Assembly (NCBI GenBank): GCA_034687125.1
Contig: JAQGBZ010000291.1
Span: forward strand, 1 to 64,000
Direction: 5' to 3'
DNA from: Neelides folsomi
Taxonomy: Eukaryota; Arthropoda; Collembola; Neelipleona; Neelidae
DNA: 64,000 bases
The notes below the pieces were generated by a model. That model was not told the origin of the DNA and did not search any database. It was given only the letters and a program-made list of their open reading frames with translations. A program made the position numbers and the translations under genes. This document shows, piece after piece, positions 11,370-23,315 of the stretch (positions are counted from its first letter, which is position 1; each line of letters starts with the position of its first letter).

Positions 11370-12178
11370 AACCTACAAATCTCATCTTCACTAATAATAG
11401 TATCGAACCGTTTTATTTCTAACATTACTCCCAACTATTGTATTCAAATTGCATTAAATTGTAATCAATAATCTTATAATATAATTTATAAATAATCCCA
11501 TTATAAATAATACCATTTTTGTATTCTATTCTAAAAATTCCATTTTCAACTATAATTAATCTAATCATACTTAAAAAAATAAAACACTTTAATATATCTG
11601 AATATCACACTAATCCTAACTTATAAATAATAATTATAAATGTAAACCTTTTTTTAACAATTACCTTATTTGATTAACCCTTTCCAATGCAACCAGTTTT
11701 TCTTTAATATTTACAAACGTGCAAATCGTTAGCAACGATTAATTAATTAAAATGCAAAGCAAATTGATTTCTGTCTCATATTTATGCAAAGCAAAATCAA
11801 TGTAAAATCTCCAAAACTGCAAGATTTGAGATGAGAAATGAAAATAAAAATCAGACAAATTATAATTCCCACTTGTAATTCCACAAAAGTTCAGAGTTTA
11901 TACCAATTGCCAATCCGAATGTACCATTATACACCTAACCACCAAATGTTAAAACCCTTGTTAAAATCCTAGAGAGGCATCTGTGGAGTAAGTTCAGAAC
12001 CACGGCCCCATCATATCCAAATTCTTTCGAATATCCTTCAAACTTCAAAGACATGACCTTTCCCCTTGTATATCTTTGCATCCAAGAGGAATCGAGTCTT
12101 GTCAGATGTCAATGTATAACGATGCGTAGCGGTTTGTTTCAATCACAATTAAATCCAACATTTCTTCAGTGAAGAGAG

Positions 12179-12475
12179 TTAGGAAACATTTAAGTTCCGC
12201 ATTGAGATTTTCGGTCCTCGGGTGAAAGTTGAAATCCAGATGAAGTCATCAAATGGTTCAATCTCGGGCTCGTGGTCTTCTCTTTTAATCCAATCCCAGT
12301 CGATTGTTGGATGAGGAAGTTGAAGAGGTCGTGGCGGCAGAGCGTCTTCTTTTGTCTCAAATCCACCATCACTTTCATCTTGAGACTCGGGTTGGAGAGG
12401 AATATGCTCAAAAAAATTCACCTCCTTAAGAAATCCGTTCATTCCAATCAAAACTTTGAGAATTATGAATTTCAT
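12179..12475 (-). CDS. hypothetical acidic ORF (98 aa)
   Basis: An uninterrupted minus-strand frame from ATG at 12475 to a stop at 12179. After a short hydrophobic start (MKFIILKVLIGM) it is acidic and proline-rich, with DWDWIKRED and EPFDDFIW segments. The composition looks more protein-like than the surrounding AT-rich ORFs, but there is no recognisable domain. A stop lies five codons upstream, and I found no clear flanking splice sites. It could be a small gene, an exon of a larger one, or part of a decayed element. Confidence 0.25.
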   Translation of the reverse strand: MKFIILKVLIGMNGFLKEVNFFEHIPLQPESQDESDGGFETKEDALPPRPLQLPHPTIDWDWIKREDHEPEIEPFDDFIWISTFTRGPKISMRNLNVS

Positions 12476-13320
12476 CTTCGGTCGGGTAAAGAAAATTCAC
12501 ATCGTCGTCTCTCTCGGATGAGATATTCGAGTCGATTTCTCAATTTAACGTTGAAACATAATTTCAATGTTTCAATAATGTCTTAACTAACAGATAGATT
12601 AAACGCAAGCATGATAAATTTTATTACCTTTAAGACGTTATTTTATTCTTTTAGCTATTGGTAATATTAAATTGTATATAAAAGATCGAATTCATGGGAA
12701 AAACAAGTGGGAATTTAAGAATTAGAAGCGAGGGTTTTTTGGTCAGTATAATGACTATTTGCAGTTTACATGGCATTTCATAATGGTCAGTATACTTTCC
12801 CTCTGCGCCTTTCACGTTTTCCATTTGGTCACTATACTGACAAGTTGCATTGGAAATGGTTAATCCATTTACTTTAATCTAATCCATAACATCCCATATT
12901 GTTTTGGGTCGTGTTTAGATATAAAAATTTCTCCTGTAATATTATATATAAACTAAACTATTATTAATAAGTCATTTCAAATCAACGGAGAAACCACAAA
13001 TGACGAAATTGTTAATGAAGGAAAATTTAAATGTAAATTGTCAATGTCGTCAGTAAAATTCCTATCGGATAATTCTTAAGAATCCATGTCCTGTGGTTTC
13101 AATTCTCCCTATACATTTCCTCTTCAACTCATGAAATTGCAATGGTTTGATTCCCATTAAAATTATTCCACATTTGTAAGTTATAATTACAATAAAAATT
13201 TGAATCTATAATTTTTATTATTAAAATTTTTCTATTATTAAGTTAATCATATATTTAGAATTATAAATTTTTCATTCACTCAAGCATTTAAATTCTGAAT
13301 AATTTGTTAAATAACTTCAA

Positions 13321-14038
13321 ATGGAAAAATTGGAAATATTCTTTATTGTGCTTTTAGTAATAGCTGGCCTTATTACATCGATAATTGTAAAATACCTCAT
13401 TTTATTACACAATTTAAATATTTTAATTCCGTAAACATCGTCCACAGCATTAATTTTAATAATATTTTAACAATTTATAAAAAAAATTAAAATCTGAATA
13501 TTACAATTGCATGTGAATAACCCCACAATCATTATTATATTTAAATATAAATTATTTATTTTCAGATCATAACGAGCTTAATTTATATCTGCAAAAGTTT
13601 ATTCAAATCAAGTTGTAAGTTTTGCACTTAAATTATCCATTATTACATGTATGTAATGACTGCAATAGCAGAAAATAAACTGATAAAATTCTTTTAATTT
13701 AAAATTTAATTAATAATTTGTTAGCCCTCGATTCTTTAATTGGATGTCGCGAACCCTATCTTCCCAGTCAACTTCCAAGTCTGAGACGCCGATCTGGTCA
13801 TTTAAGTCACAGACGTCAAAACGGAGAAATTTCCGTCTTTGATTTTGAAGGTCAACGAATTTCCATCATTCAACATCCGAATGTCCACATGGTTCGAGTG
13901 ATTGGTCCAATAGGCCAACATGTATCTCCGTCGCGAATTGTTTCCCATCACGTTACGGCAGAGGATAATCCTTATTGTGCTCCACCTACATATAACGAGG
14001 CTGTGAAATGTTCTGCTGTTCCTGTTCAAGTGGATTAA
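13321..14038 (+). CDS. small single-pass membrane protein with cytoplasmic PPxY motif (142 aa)
   Basis: Exons 13321-13386, 13566-13614 and 13725-14038 (intron phases 0 and 1), frame continuous to TAA. Residues about 6-32 form one hydrophobic helix split by intron 1 (EIFFIVLLVIAGLITSII, then IITSLIYIC). A basic juxtamembrane stretch follows (CKSLFKSS, later LRRRSGHLSHRRQ), which predicts a cytoplasmic C-terminus of about 105 residues. Near the end is APPTYNEAV, a canonical PPxY motif that in other proteins binds the WW domains of NEDD4-family ubiquitin ligases. In the middle is a stretch with alternating hydrophobics (EISVFDFEGQRISIIQHP). It may be an adaptor or trafficking protein of the NDFIP or PRRG type in concept, but no homology is visible. 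The short first exon resembles that of the gene at 10144. Confidence 0.65.
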
Positions 14039-15744
14039 TCACCTCATTCATCTCTTAATTACTTTATAAAACTATTCACAATTACCTGTAATTGTAGTAT
14101 ACTTAAATGCATTATTTCACATACTTACATATATTATATACATTTATAGATTACAAAAAACATAAATTCATTAGAATATTACTTGTGTGAAATTCCCTGA
14201 ATTCACTCAACCAAAACTAATAAATCCATGAACTTTCAACATTTGGTATTTATACATTTAACACACGCAGTCAACAATTCAATGCATAAATAAATAAATA
14301 AAATAGCGAGATTGTTTTTAGATGCAACGGGAGTTTTAATTTCATTCTATCCATGAAGTTATAAACAATATGGTTATATGGTATATTGTATGGTTCATAC
14401 ATATAAATACTGGTACTTACTTAAATAATACACGAATACATTAAATTTACATTATCTTCAACTTAAAATATACAATATGCCAAAGTACGTATTAACATAG
14501 TAAAATAATATTAAAGTATGCGGATATGTGAAGACATGTTTTTTAATCTCAATGCGTTATTTAACCCGTCAATCATTTAATCAAATACAAATAAATTGCG
14601 TCATATTAAAATAACAAGGAGGTTTTTCATTGTGATAATAATTTCAATATATAAAATATATATTTAATGTATTACGTATTATGATGATGAACATAGTGTA
14701 ATACGAGATCTTTGATATGGATTTTGTATTTCCACCGTGAGTTGAAGAATGAGAAGGACAAACGCAGCTGAAATTAACTGCGAATGAAACTTTTCATTGT
14801 TCTTCTCTTTGAATCTGCTTTTGACTCCTTTCAACTTGTTTATTACAATTGTTATCATTCCAATCGTCTGATCTTTCGTTTCTTATATTTCTCAAGTGGT
14901 TGTATCATTCTTATACAAATATAAATATTTATTTTTATGTTAACCTTATATTGGTAGCATTGTAAGTATAGATAAGGGTCAAATTGATATATCCATTCCC
15001 ATACATTTCTTATTGATATACTTATTTTATCTAGGTACTTTTTATTTGTATTATCCTTGTGTGCTGTTAAACCCTTTACTTATGTTTACCTTTTACAATT
15101 GTTTATTATTGTCAACATAAGTTCTTGACCTTCTGTAGGAATTGGAAATAAATGGTGATTCATTTACTTTGGCTATAAACTTATTTGGTATTGCCAGAAT
15201 AGTCTTCTTGGAATTATATTCAATTACGTAGAATCATGAGAATATTCTGAATGTAAGTTTTACCATAGACAATTCATTTTTTAGCAATTCAATTGAAAAA
15301 TGCATTTGAATAAGGTGTAATAAATATAATTAAAAATGTTGTAACTCGACACGATGATGTGAATTTTTAATTTTAATAATTCCCTATTCAAATAATACCA
15401 TTATGGTTTTTCAATTGGATTGTTATCCAATTTAATTGAGGTGATTATATAAAGTGTGAGGATTTCCCATTCATTCTTCTGCTTTGTTAATGCCGAGGTT
15501 GGAAAGGTGTGAGATCTCTGATGAATAAATTCAAACACGCCCTCATAGACGGAAATTCACTCAAAGTCAGTCACTCTTTAGAGTCATTTGGGAATTCAAC
15601 CAAATTGTTTCATTCTTAATTTCGCGTTCATTTTATAAAGTGCTAATTTTATGAACAGTGAATAAACTATTTTATATTTACATTAATTTCATAATTAAAT
15701 TGAATTAAATTAATTAAATTGAAATTTATCGAAATTGTGTTATA
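14039..15744. other. intergenic region
   Basis: AT-rich DNA without a credible ORF. Near its right end lies a possible promoter for the Ig-domain gene: a TATA-like box at 15446-15454 about 25 bases before a TCATTC initiator-like sequence. Confidence 0.4.
15446..15454 (+). promoter_or_regulatory. possible TATA box of the Ig-domain gene
   Basis: TATATAAAG stands about 25 nt before a TCATTC (15471-15476) that matches the arthropod initiator TCAKTY. The implied 5' leader would be about 270 nt to the ATG at 15745 and contains short upstream ATGs, which weakens the call. Confidence 0.35.
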
Positions 15745-18448
15745 ATGAGAAGTGTAGTGAAAGAAAAAATTTTGGTTTGTTTTTTAATCTTTGTGAAATT
15801 TGTGGATTGTGAAGTTTATCATGAAATTGGGATTGGTGAATTTACTCCGCAGATTTCTGCCACTCATGTGGATTTTAAAGGGAATGTGATCAAAATTTTA
15901 GGAATGGAGAAAAATTCAAATATTTTTCTTCCAAATCTCTCTGCAGTTGAAAATGCTTGGGAAGGAACGGCAACTGTTTTACATTGCAGAGCAAGATTTC
16001 CTGTTCAGTGGAAATATGATGGCCCAGGGGTATTATTTTTTAATCATTTTAATTTCATGAATGCAAATATAAGTTAACGCATAATAAATTTAATTCAAAC
16101 AAAAATCCAGAAGCTATTATTATAATGTTCATTTTAATTGATATTAAAAAATTAAAAATATAATTCAAAGGGCCCTTCAGTCAAAGCCGAAACATTCAGA
16201 GAATCTCGTGAGTTGTGGAACGTAAAAAATTACAATTTCACAGCCCAACTCACATTTTCTCACAGCAATTCTAATCAAGTTGGTCTTTACACCTGTGAAA
16301 GTATTTCAGCCCCTGAATTCCTTAAATCATCATTTTATGCTTATCTTGAGCAAGGTAAAATTAATTAAATAAAAAAATAAATTAATACTTATCTGTATTT
16401 AATCCATTCTATTTATTTTTGAATAACCCTATTTAATTCATTTACGATACTTTAATTAACAGTTTGTTATGTTCCATATCCACAAATGTGAAGTGATAAA
16501 AGACCCAAATGTATTTAATAAAGAATTAAATTTATTGTTATCTTACAGAAGATGGATTTGTCCACAAAGAAGACGTGGAAGTTGAAATGAGCCCATTGAG
16601 CTCAATAATGCTTCCGTGCATTGTCACAAATCCTAAATTGACTCCAACGCTTTACAAAAAGTTACCGAATGTAAATGAAAGAATTTTTTCATTTCCTAAT
16701 TCCTATCAAATGTTTAATTTTTCTAATTAAATCCTCAATTTTGGCTTAATTTTGATAATTGCCTTATAAAAATAAACGAGTTTGGGGTTTTTTACACAGG
16801 GAGAATACAAAGAAATCCCATTGAGCAAAGAAGTGAAGTTTAATCCGAAAATAGGCTTTTACTCCAATGGAAATTTGATGAATGACCATTATGGCCATTA
16901 CAAATGTAAAGTGAAGAATTCCTACAGGGAATCTCAACTCAACATCTTTATAAAGAAAAATGGTAAACAACAATTTGGATTTCCTACTCCTTTTAGTTTG
17001 ACCAAATAATCTTTATTATTTATTATGCGCTTCTCTGATGCCTCTTTGGTTTTTGGTTTTTTATTCCATCGTGACATTTGGTTGTTGAAATAGAATGTTT
17101 ATAATAATATTAAGTATAACTATGTACAGATTGATATTATGTTATACATCTACTTAACGGTTGAATTATTCCAATATAATATATTTATTTATTTTGTTGT
17201 ACGATTGCCAGTAACTGATGATGATCTTGTAAATTCCTTATATAGAAATTGTCCTATCTCAACACGATCACCATAAAGGTAAAAGTCGAGGATTTATCAA
17301 TTATATAATAGATAAAAATCAATTTTTTATTACAATTTATTTACAATAGGTATTTACCTAACTAACATCAACTATACTATTAACATACAAATGCATAGTT
17401 TCAAAATATCCATATATTATTATTAAAAAGTTTTAAATAAATAAATTTTTTTGTTAAATTAAATAGCTATTGTTCCCTCATCTAGGGTTGTACTTATCAT
17501 CATAATTATTTTATAAACAGATTTGAAGTTTGAAATCAAAGAAGGGAAAATTTACTGTTGCTCTTCAAGTGGAAAAGCCCCCCGATTAAAATTTGATTCT
17601 TGTAATTGCCGAACTTGGTGTTCAATCCTGGAAACTCACCTGGACCGAAAAAAATTTTACGAAGAATCCTCCACAATTGGTTCATGTGCCGTTTACGAAC
17701 CCGATGAGCTCGTGGACGATTCCGGGCTTCTCCAATGTTCTGATTCTTTTGATGAAAAGAAGAAAACAAAAATCCTCGTCGCTTGTGATGAAGGAATTTG
17801 TACAAGTAAACAAATTTATATTAATGAGGATTATTTGTACTTTATACCACATAAGGAATTGTAAATATTTATTATAGTTAACTCCAAATATGTACAGTAG
17901 TTATTAAATGTAATATTACACTATGTCATTATGTACTTACAATTAGTTAGATACAGCTTGTGTTACATATACAAATGCAACTACTTATATGGTACAGATA
18001 TGTTCTGTACATATATGTATTAAATAGATAGTATTGTAAGATATTATCAAGTGTTATGAATTGATGTGAAAGAATTTGCCATATTGCTCTAATGCATTGA
18101 ATGACCTTTGGCAGGAGCACCGGGGAACGAAGGAACTTCATTGAAGGTTTCCCTTCAGCCCTCGAGGGGAACTTTGCGAGCAAGTTGTTCCTACGACACG
18201 TTCCGCTTCGCCCATGGCGTCAAATGGACGGTGGATGACAAACTGGTGGAATCGAGTAAGTTTCATCTAAAGACAAATTGACTAATTGGAAGCGTCGGCT
18301 TTATTCGTGTAAAATCCCTGTGGTCATTTCAGAGGGACGAGACTTCATTGATCTTGAAATGAGGGAGAACTTGGGAAGGAAAATTACGTGCTATGCTCCT
18401 ATATGGGATTCGCCCACTGAATGGAAAGCTGCAACTGTTCATATTTAA
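15745..18448 (+). CDS. secreted Ig-domain protein resembling VEGFR/PVR ectodomain (442 aa)
   Basis: Exons 15745-16029, 16171-16354, 16549-16670, 16800-16962, 17246-17278, 17521-17805, 18115-18255 and 18333-18448; frame holds throughout and ends in TAA. Residues 1-22 are a signal peptide (ILVCFLIFVKFVDC). Ig1 has C81, W89 in VQWKYDG and YTC at C137. Ig2 has LPC at C180 and YKC at C233. A third Cys-rich unit (about 263-357) starts with a CC pair. Ig4 has ASCSYD, VKWTVDD and KITCYAP. In layout, the Ig1-Ig2 linker, the VTNP segment after the first Ig2 cysteine and the KIGF before the second recall domains 1-2 of VEGF/PDGF-type receptors, including arthropod PVR. There is no transmembrane helix, GPI-type tail or kinase before the stop, so the product should be secreted. 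It could be a soluble decoy or co-factor for a PVF-like ligand (inference). N64 and N117 are glycosylation sequons. Confidence 0.8.
17246..17278 (+). other. 33-nt microexon of the Ig-domain gene
   Basis: Exactly eleven codons with phase 1 on both sides, between AG at 17244-17245 and GTAAAA at 17279. It reads through as EIVLSQHDHHK, joining Ig2 to the Cys-rich third unit. Because both sides are phase 1 it can be skipped without a frame change. Using the earlier AG (about 17210) instead would run into a stop codon. Confidence 0.6.
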
Positions 18449-21181
18449 TTACTTAATATTCCTTTGTCATGAAACAAATAATTTGATTCCGTTTATTCAA
18501 TTTTAATTTTTTAACTGATTTAATAAAATTAGGGTTTTTTTAGATTTTAATTTTTAACGAACAAATAATTTTTATTTGTTAAATGTAACGGTTGAGAGTT
18601 TCCGTTTTACATGTCGATGACATTTGATAATGGAGGATAAGAAACAAATAATGTTAAATGAATTGATTTATTAATAGGGATAATTAATAAAAAGATAAAA
18701 TATGAGGAAATTTGCCAATAAAGGAAATGAGGAAATAAATCAATCAATTGACTTGTTCTTTTAATTATTTTGACTGTTTCGCAATTTTTAACCTCATCCA
18801 ATTCAGGGAATTGATTTCAATTTAATAAATGATAATTTACTATTTGAAAAGTTGGGAGATTTGTAATTAAAAATAAATTTTATATCAATCGATGATGCTG
18901 AATTTGAATAAACACAAGTTAAAATGAAAAATTGTAACTTTTGGATGGCATTCATCAAGTTGAATCTAATGGATGGAAAATGCATGTAAAGAGATAGGGA
19001 ATTTATATTAAAGTAAGTTAATTAACTTTTGAGATTGACGGGAGAAAACGTTTTTATTTTCCAACTGACTGAATGAATATTGTAGAATTTTAATAAAAAT
19101 GCATATATACAATTATCATGACTATTTATGTAGTTAAAATCGACTTAATAATTAGCAAATTATTGATACAGATATAATTAATTTTTTTAGTGGTAAAATT
19201 TTTAAATTGTCGCAACTTTGAAAATTAGACCAATTTAACGAATTCCATTTATTAAATTACAATTAACTCTTTGAAAAGTAAGGTAAGAGATTTAGAATTA
19301 AAAATGATTTTTAGATCAACCAAAGACGTAGAATAGGATTAAGCATAATTTTCAATGGACGATTTATCCACCGAAGCGAGATTCATTAAATTGAAAATAA
19401 ATCAAAAACGAACCTAATTAAAGTGAAGGGGATTTAATAATCAAATGAATCTTCATTAACTTCATAAAATCATGGAAGAAAAGAAATTTTATCTCAAATT
19501 TAAATAAATCGATAATGTAGAATTCCAATAAAAAATAATTTGCCTATAACAAATGTTCATATTTGGAATTTAAAACTCAATAAAAATAATTAAAAAGTTC
19601 AATAAAAAATTTATTATTCTATTAAAATTCAATATTCTACAAGATATTGGCAATATTTAGTATTCTAACAATTCATTTTAGCAAATCGAAGGACCTTTGA
19701 TTTAACATAACTCATTTAACATTTGACTTGTGAAACCTTAAACTTGAAATGAAAATACAATTAGGAATTCTATCAATATTAATTTTTAGTTATGCAAATC
19801 CCCATTACATAACTTTTCCATTGAAAGTGACGATGTAAACAAAAATCTTGTTTTTAAAGACAACCCTTCTTTGTATTTATTGCCATCCGGTTTTTTCTGG
19901 TTTTTTCCGCTCACATTTGGTCCTTTAACGCCATTAATCATTTATGATTAAAACATTAATATTGATTTTAGCAATTATATTTCGTCAGTTGAGCTTTTAA
20001 GACCCCGTTGTACTTGCGATTAATTCAAAATATGAACCACATAAATATTTATTATAGTTTTTATATACCAGCATTGATTTAAGCAAAAAAAATCTTAATT
20101 GTAAATTGGGACTAAGAAATTGTGCCAAATCAATAAAAAGAAAGATTGGGAGATAACAAAAAACGTTAAATGTAAAAACAAATGGGGAAAGAAACCCCGA
20201 GTTCATTTTTCTCATTCGGTCTTCGGGTTAAACCGACTTCGGGTTGAACGACCAAATGAAAGTAAAAAATTCGGTCGAGACTGATGACCAATTCGCGTGA
20301 CAAAATAATGAAAGATTGTGAATTTTGTGAGTTAAAATGTTGATGATAATTTTCCCTTTCTCTTTGCAACCTCGAAGCAGCAACTCGCCACATCACATTG
20401 AGCTGACTCGCTTTGTTAAATGGAACACGAGCAATGAGGCGCATTAATATATTTGATATTTTGAAGTAGGTCTTTTTACTCCTTTTGGATCCCCATTTGA
20501 ATAATTATCATTGGGACATCTCCATGTAAAGACTTCTTTTTTTACTTAATGCTTAAATTCCTCCATTTATAATGAGGGCACAAATATGGGGAAAACCAGG
20601 GATCATAAAGATGCAACTCAAAGTTACACGTTACACAGTTAGATAATTAAACTCAATAACACTCATCCCCATTTCCCTCATCTGCGTCGTGGTTTTTTAA
20701 GATTTATAATTTCGTTTACATTTAAATTGTAAATTTCGATGATTCACTTCAGATTACAATTACGACAATTGAACAGATGGTTAAATAAATTAAGCACCTT
20801 GAATTAAATAGCTTTACCTGTGTATTTTAAAATTAGTTAAATATTTTTAGTTAGTAATAATAATTGTAACTCAAAAATTCAATTTATTCAACACAAGTTT
20901 TGGCTTTAATGGGGATAATATTTAAAAAAAATTAAAATACAATATTTAAAATAATAAAAATCCTCTTCTGTCACGAGTGGACTCGAATTTGACCAAGTCT
21001 CATGAAATGAAGATCCAATTGGTCTACATGTAATCTGCCGCTTCTTCTTTTCTAATTAAACCATTAAATTAATTATTTGTATTTAATTAAATAGTATTTC
21101 TGGTACTTCCTTAAATTCGATTCCTTAAAGATTAAAATTTTTAAACTAAAGTTTCAAGTGTGTTTGTAATATTAAATGATT
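18449..21181. other. intergenic region
   Basis: AT-rich DNA between the Ig-domain gene and tetraspan gene A. Open frames on the minus strand around 19997-20444 have mixed composition and no splice context, so I left them out. I see no RNA gene or repeat structure. Confidence 0.4.
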
Positions 21182-23315
21182 TTACTCTTCATTGAATGTA
21201 TATTCTGAAGAATCTGGCGAGGGTTTTGCATCTTCCAAATGCTCCTTGTAATCGCATAAGATCCACAAATAGTAAAATTCCATTAGCGTGGGAATGAATA
21301 GCGGGAGAATTAAAAACCACCGAATTCCATAAACGAGCATCAGAAGGACAATGCAACTTGAGCCAATGATGAGGATCGTGTTCAAAGCAACGGCAACAAT
21401 CATTAGCGGATAACTCTCCTATGGGAAAAACACCTTCAGATCATTTAAATCCTCTTAATTATAACATTGGAAATTAAGCTTTTGTTTTACTAAGTTTACA
21501 ATTAGCTGAACATTAATTTAATTAACTCTATAAAATTAAAGTCTTCAATTAACTCTTTAAAATTAAAGTCTAAATGTGAGTTCGGACAACTTGAAGAATT
21601 CTAACGTTGGGAGATTAAAACGTTCGAAATGTTCTGATGATGAAAACTGCAATTTTGGTTGCAATCTCCTTTAATGAAAACTTTTGTTTTATGTCATGAC
21701 TAATTACAGTGATCATCTTAAAGGCAACGTCAGCGTAAAGGGGATTTGCATTAATAATTCATTGGAGATGAAGAGGGCAAATTGAAGGTGTCCGATCAGC
21801 CTCATGACAGATTCATAACACTCGACCCATTAAGTGCCAAATGGAGACCTTGGAGGGATTCAAATGCCTCAACCAACTCAATTTCATTTCCAATGACCTC
21901 AAACCTCTTCGCTCAGTTTCCTCAGACACATTTTCATTCACGGTGGCGTCTCCACAATACAAAATACCTTTAATTCATACCTTTGGTTCTTACATTGGGT
22001 CCATAGGAAATTATATACATAAACATAGATTTATGTAATCATATTTATTCCTTTAGGTTTGAGCATAATGCAATTTTTATCTAATAATATTCATATGTAA
22101 TATGGTGTAATATTATTCAACGGCTTGGAGAATTATTTATTTAATATGGTTTGTTCAGCTGAGTTCTTAAGAATAGTTTGAGGTCAGAGTTAATTCAATT
22201 CGGCACTTTTTCCTCTCTGAAGATATCCGGCTCTTTAATTACTCAATACTTTTTTAAACTTCCTTAGCCTTCGGTTCAATTATGAATAAATGGAGCATAA
22301 TTAAAAGATTCCTTGTGGCGACGGCTCTGACATGAGTGAGTTTTTTTATATGATAACTGTTACTGTTTAATTCTATTCTATTTAATTTTATTGCTTTATA
22401 ATTGAATTGTAGCTAAATAACAATGTACTAGAATAAATTGAAATACATGGGATTTTAATCAGAATGCATTTTTATCAAAGATTTTAATTAAATTGGAGTA
22501 TGATCAAATTGAATTTTAATTAAAAATTGATTTTAAAATGTATTTATAATAAAACAAATGAGAAAATTCCAATTATTTTTTTAATTTAAGTGTTTTTAAA
22601 AATTATTAAGGATCTTCAAATTAGTTTCACTGTTTCTCAAGTTGGTTAATTGGATTTCCTGAACGTAAGTATCTAAAAATTATATTATGTAGGTTGAAAA
22701 ACTTTGAAGAATGTTACAAAGGAATAATTTTCTACCTAATGTTATATAAAGTTAAGGGCTAAATTAAAAGGACCTTTTATGAAATTAATAATTTGAGTTA
22801 TTAATTGAATGTAATTGTGTGAATTAATAAGGATTGCCAAATTGGGTGTTTGATATAAAAGGAAGAGGATGAATAGCCTTGCAGGGACGTTTACGAGATA
22901 TGCGGCGAGGAGGACGATTGACCCGAGGAAGAGCGCCAGGCCCGCAGGGGGAAAATAGTAAAGCATCACGAACAGGAGGCCGCCTGGGAAATATCAAAAC
23001 ATCACCATCAATTTACTTTTATTCCTCTTTTTGCCAAAAATTCCAAATCCCCCACCAGCCGACCTTTGTCACTCGTGTCCTTTGGGAACACGTTGTATGG
23101 GTCGATGTTGTCCAACATTCCCTCCTCCCTGCAACACAATAATCCCCATCACACACATTGCAATTAAAATAAATTTAGATAATTCCTCCATACCAAAAGA
23201 CATAGGAAAGAAGGTAGGTCATGGCGGGAGCCACGACGACTGCCAAATCTAAAACCCCAACAAAGATTGCTCCTGTTCGAGGATCCGCCCAGGGAATTGC
23301 TCGACCCAATCCCAT
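21182..23315 (-). CDS. tetraspan membrane protein, cluster member A (170 aa)
   Basis: Exons on the complement: 23315-23194, 23128-23064, 22983-22895 and 21418-21182 (intron phases 2, 1, 0). Four hydrophobic helices at about 15-40, 66-92, 97-121 and 125-147. The loop between helices 1 and 2 (about 25 residues, with NIDPYNVF) should face the opposite side from the acidic C-terminal tail (DSSEYTFNEE). No signal peptide. Helices 3-4 align without gaps to gene B, with about half the residues identical, ending in WxLxxYKEHL in both. The exon 2 donor reads GTCGGC, a poor match to consensus, but lies at the same codon and phase as the good donor in B and avoids an implausible 33-nt intron. The general layout recalls LAPTM/DUF4728-like arthropod tetraspan families. 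Function unknown. Confidence 0.7.

Larger units (their letters stand above)
10483..13320. other. intergenic region with retrotransposon relic
   Basis: Between the two small membrane-protein genes lie the broken retrotransposon ORF1 (10831-11369) and an unplaced minus-strand ORF (12179-12475). A short motif, GTCAGTATA, occurs twice directly (about 12734 and 12783) and once inverted (about 12830), which may be a decayed repeat. I see nothing else in the rest. Confidence 0.4.

Noticed and set aside
12730-12845. GTCAGTATA repeats in direct and inverted orientation
   Set aside because: The words are short, unevenly spaced and without target duplications, so no element can be defined.
17210-17280. 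Longer version of the Ig gene microexon starting at the AG near 17210
   Set aside because: In the required phase it runs into TAA at the end of the exon, while the shorter exon from 17246 keeps frame on both sides.
19997-20444. Overlapping minus-strand ORFs of 72 and 92 codons
   Set aside because: No motif, no splice context and AT-driven composition; not distinguishable from chance.
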